Below, piece after piece: positions 62,169 through 64,000 of a stretch of DNA of 64,000 nt; position 1 is the stretch's first letter, and each line of letters begins with the position of its first letter. This DNA comes from Ferrimicrobium sp. Lineage in GTDB: Bacteria; Actinomycetota; Acidimicrobiia; Acidimicrobiales; Acidimicrobiaceae. The DNA lies in the NCBI RefSeq assembly GCF_027364955.1, contig NZ_DAHXOI010000009.1:1-64000 (forward strand), given 5' to 3'. The notes beneath the pieces were generated by a model. It did no database searches, was not told the origin of the DNA, and was given only the letters and a program-made list of their open reading frames with translations. Made by a program: the position numbers and the translations under genes.

Positions 62169-62927
62169 ATGCCCAAACCTCAAGGTGTTCGCCAGCCAGC
62201 ACGGCCCTGGAGATCGATGGTAGTGGCGGTCGTGGTGTTTGTAGTCGTGGTGGGCGCTGGCTGGCTCTACGCAGGACCGGTTCTACGCATTCGCTCGGTG
62301 ACCGTTCTAGGTGGCACCGAAACCGAACGCCAGGCGGCGGTCGAACAGCTAAGCGAACGATTGGGCGGCCACCATGTCTGGTCGGTATCGACCCACGATG
62401 TCGACACTGGCCTCATGCTCCGGAACAGCCTCCATGGAGAGGTCCGTCTCCGCGCATGGGCCATCCGTTGGCCCTCTTCCTTGGAGGTAGAACTCTCCAG
62501 TCGGCTTCCCGAGGGCTATCTCGGAGACGGGTATGGGGTGACCAGTGCGGGTATCGTCATCTTGGCGCACTCCCCAAGACCGGGACGTTCGATCTCTTTA
62601 TGTCCGCTCGTTCTGCGCACGCTGTCAGTGAGCTGTCCGTGGAGGCCCCAAGTCGGTGATGAGATACCGCTGCGATTGGCTACGGTGGTAGCGGCCATCG
62701 AGTCCGAGCACCTTCCCTCGTTGGGTGGTCAAACGACGGCGGTCTTTGCGCTGCATGGATCCGGAATTGTATTACGGTTGGGTGATTCTGTCGAATGTTT
62801 GCTGGGGCGAGGTCTTCATGCCCTCGCGGAGGTGAGCGCTTGTGGGCTCTTCGCCGCACCGGGGGCAGTTGTCGACGTGATTAACCCAAATAGTCCAGCG
62901 GTTCTCTTCAACGATCGTGTAGGCTAG
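62169..62927 (+). CDS. ftsQ: cell division protein FtsQ/DivIB
   Basis: This is a 252-residue bitopic protein. A short basic cytoplasmic tail and a membrane helix (about 16-36, MVVAVVVFVVVVGAGWLYAG) are followed by a POTRA domain (LRIRSVTVLGGTETERQAAV, GHHVWSVSTHDVDTGL) and the FtsQ beta domain. It sits between murB and ftsZ, the expected place. The ATG at 62169 begins MPKPQGVRQP; the frame is open to 61923, but the extension is low-quality. A 172-nt gap to murB shows nothing else. Confidence 0.88.
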   Translation: MPKPQGVRQPARPWRSMVVAVVVFVVVVGAGWLYAGPVLRIRSVTVLGGTETERQAAVEQLSERLGGHHVWSVSTHDVDTGLMLRNSLHGEVRLRAWAIRWPSSLEVELSSRLPEGYLGDGYGVTSAGIVILAHSPRPGRSISLCPLVLRTLSVSCPWRPQVGDEIPLRLATVVAAIESEHLPSLGGQTTAVFALHGSGIVLRLGDSVECLLGRGLHALAEVSACGLFAAPGAVVDVINPNSPAVLFNDRVG

Positions 62928-63035
62928 TCAAATTCAGAGGTAGCGCAGAGGGTTATGCGACGAGCTGCCCGAATTTTATGTAATTGGAGGCCGTGTGGTG
63001 GTTCGAGCCAAGGTGCAGCGGAGGTGGGACGCGAG

Positions 63036-64000
63036 ATGAGTGACGCGCAGAATTACATCGCCGTGATCAAAGTCGTCGGTGTCGGTGGTGGCGGCGGCAA
63101 TGCCGTGAATCGGATGATTGAGGCTGGTCTCAAGGGTGTTGAGTTCATCGCGATCAACACCGACGCGCAGGCATTGTTGATGAGCGACGCTGATATTCGG
63201 CTCGATATTGGACGCCAGCTCACCCGTGGGCTCGGTGCAGGTTCGAACCCTGATATTGGGCGCTCGGCAGCTCAGGAACATAAGGATGAGATCCAGGAGG
63301 CACTCACCGGTGCTGACATGGTCTTTATCACCGCCGGCGAGGGTGGTGGCACAGGGACCGGTGGTGCCCCGGTCGTTGCGGAGATCGCTAGAGGGATTGG
63401 CGCGCTCACGATCGGTGTGGTCACACGACCCTTTGGCTTTGAGGGTAAGCGCCGAGCGACCCAGGCTGACGAGGGTATTGAGCGCCTGCGTGAGCATGTC
63501 GACACGCTGATCGTGATACCAAATGATCGGCTCTTGACGATCGCAAATGAGAAGACCTCAATGATCGCAGCTTTCCGGATGGCTGATGATATCTTGTTGT
63601 CAGGAGTCAAGGGGATTACCGATCTCATCACGACTCCGGGTGTCATCAACACCGACTTTGCCGACGTGCGGGCCATCATGGCCTCTGCGGGCACGGCCAT
63701 CATGGGTATTGGTATCGCCAGTGGTGAGAACCGCGCGACGACGGCTGCGCGCAATGCGATCACCTCGCCGCTCTTTGAGACCTCGATCGATGGTGCGCAA
63801 GGTATCCTGCTGAACGTCGCTGGCGGCACTGATCTCGGTATTTTCGAGTTGAATGAGGCCGCCAATATCATCCAAAATGCTGCCTCAAGCGATGCCCTCA
63901 TCATCGTCGGTAGTGTGATCGATGAGTCCATGGAGGACGAGGTCAAAGTGACGGTCATCGCTGCTGGCTTCGACGTCTGGGGAGAGGATACGCCAAAGCT
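63036..64000 (+). CDS. ftsZ: cell division GTPase FtsZ (3' end outside window)
   Basis: The frame starting at the ATG 63036 ([20 protein letters not shown]) stays open to the window edge and encodes the first 321 residues of FtsZ. Visible motifs: [32 protein letters not shown], the tubulin/FtsZ signature [25 protein letters not shown] and the T7-loop region [24 protein letters not shown] and GCGAG upstream give a moderate ribosome-binding site. Only the C-terminal tail is missing. It follows ftsQ with no ftsA between, as usual in Actinobacteria. Confidence 0.97.
   Translation, partial: MSDAQNYIAVIKVVGVGGGGGNAVNRMIEAGLKGVEFIAINTDAQALLMSDADIRLDIGRQLTRGLGAGSNPDIGRSAAQEHKDEIQEALTGADMVFITAGEGGGTGTGGAPVVAEIARGIGALTIGVVTRPFGFEGKRRATQADEGIERLREHVDTLIVIPNDRLLTIANEKTSMIAAFRMADDILLSGVKGITDLITTPGVINTDFADVRAIMASAGTAIMGIGIASGENRATTAARNAITSPLFETSIDGAQGILLNVAGGTDLGIFELNEAANIIQNAASSDALIIVGSVIDESMEDEVKVTVIAAGFDVWGEDTPK

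Overview
The window reads as chromosomal DNA of a moderately GC-rich actinobacterium, most likely a member of the Acidimicrobiia (Ferrimicrobium/Acidimicrobium-like). This is inference. It rests on an actinobacterial division/cell-wall (dcw) cluster, an Lsr2-type DNA-binding tail on a nuclease, meso-DAP-type MurE, a SAM-IV-like riboswitch upstream of metY-metX, and several genes whose start codon lies 6-7 nt after a TANNNT -10 box, as in leaderless actinobacterial transcription. There are no rRNA genes, tRNA genes, CRISPR arrays, intact insertion sequences or prophage genes that I can recognise.

Layout. 0.1-1.8 kb: queC-queE-queD (preQ0 synthesis), tightly overlapping on the minus strand. 2.1-5.3 kb: a membrane J-domain protein and fhs-fchA (one-carbon/folate metabolism). 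5.7-8.7 kb: a PEBP-like protein, a Cof-type HAD phosphatase and mutY. 8.9-12 kb: a SAM-IV-like riboswitch and metY-metX. 12.2-18.7 kb: a DUF805 protein, a methyltransferase, a FUSC exporter, a glutaredoxin-thioredoxin reductase fusion and a four-helix membrane protein. 18.9-20.6 kb: an ECF sigma factor translationally coupled to a membrane-anchored propeller-like protein. 20.7-22.7 kb: an oligopeptide-type solute-binding lipoprotein under a TPP riboswitch whose aptamer contains the ribosome-binding site. 22.8-24.2 kb: an ERCC4 nuclease with an Lsr2 tail and a small membrane protein. 24.3-28.8 kb: two tandem paralogous lipoproteins with Asp-box (BNR) repeats. One is frameshifted; the other carries four 23-bp repeats in its promoter region. 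29-37 kb: a methyltransferase, a large FtsX-like permease without an ATPase, a long empty stretch, and an ornithine-cyclodeaminase-like/quinone-reductase-like pair. 37.4-39.1 kb: two hypothetical genes and a decayed vapBC pair. 39.3-48.7 kb: housekeeping and stress genes (SPFH protein, acyl-CoA synthetase, rhodanese, a sigma/anti-sigma fusion, PAP2, SDR, GNAT, Lrp-like domain). 48.8-49.7 kb: a CxC protein coupled to a lipoate ligase-like protein.

49.8-64.0 kb is the dcw cluster mraZ-rsmH-ftsL-ftsI-murE-mraY-murD-ftsW-murG-murC-murB-ftsQ-ftsZ. Most of its genes are joined by ATGA/GTGA/TTGA overlaps, and three TGGG boxes at exact 10-bp spacing (MraZ operators) precede it. murF, ddl and ftsA are not in the cluster. 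ftsZ runs off the right edge.

The least explained parts are the duplicated BNR lipoproteins with repeat-expanded promoter, the TPP-controlled orphan binding protein, the two unusual sigma-factor modules, and a compact set of crossing inverted repeats at 17.6 kb.
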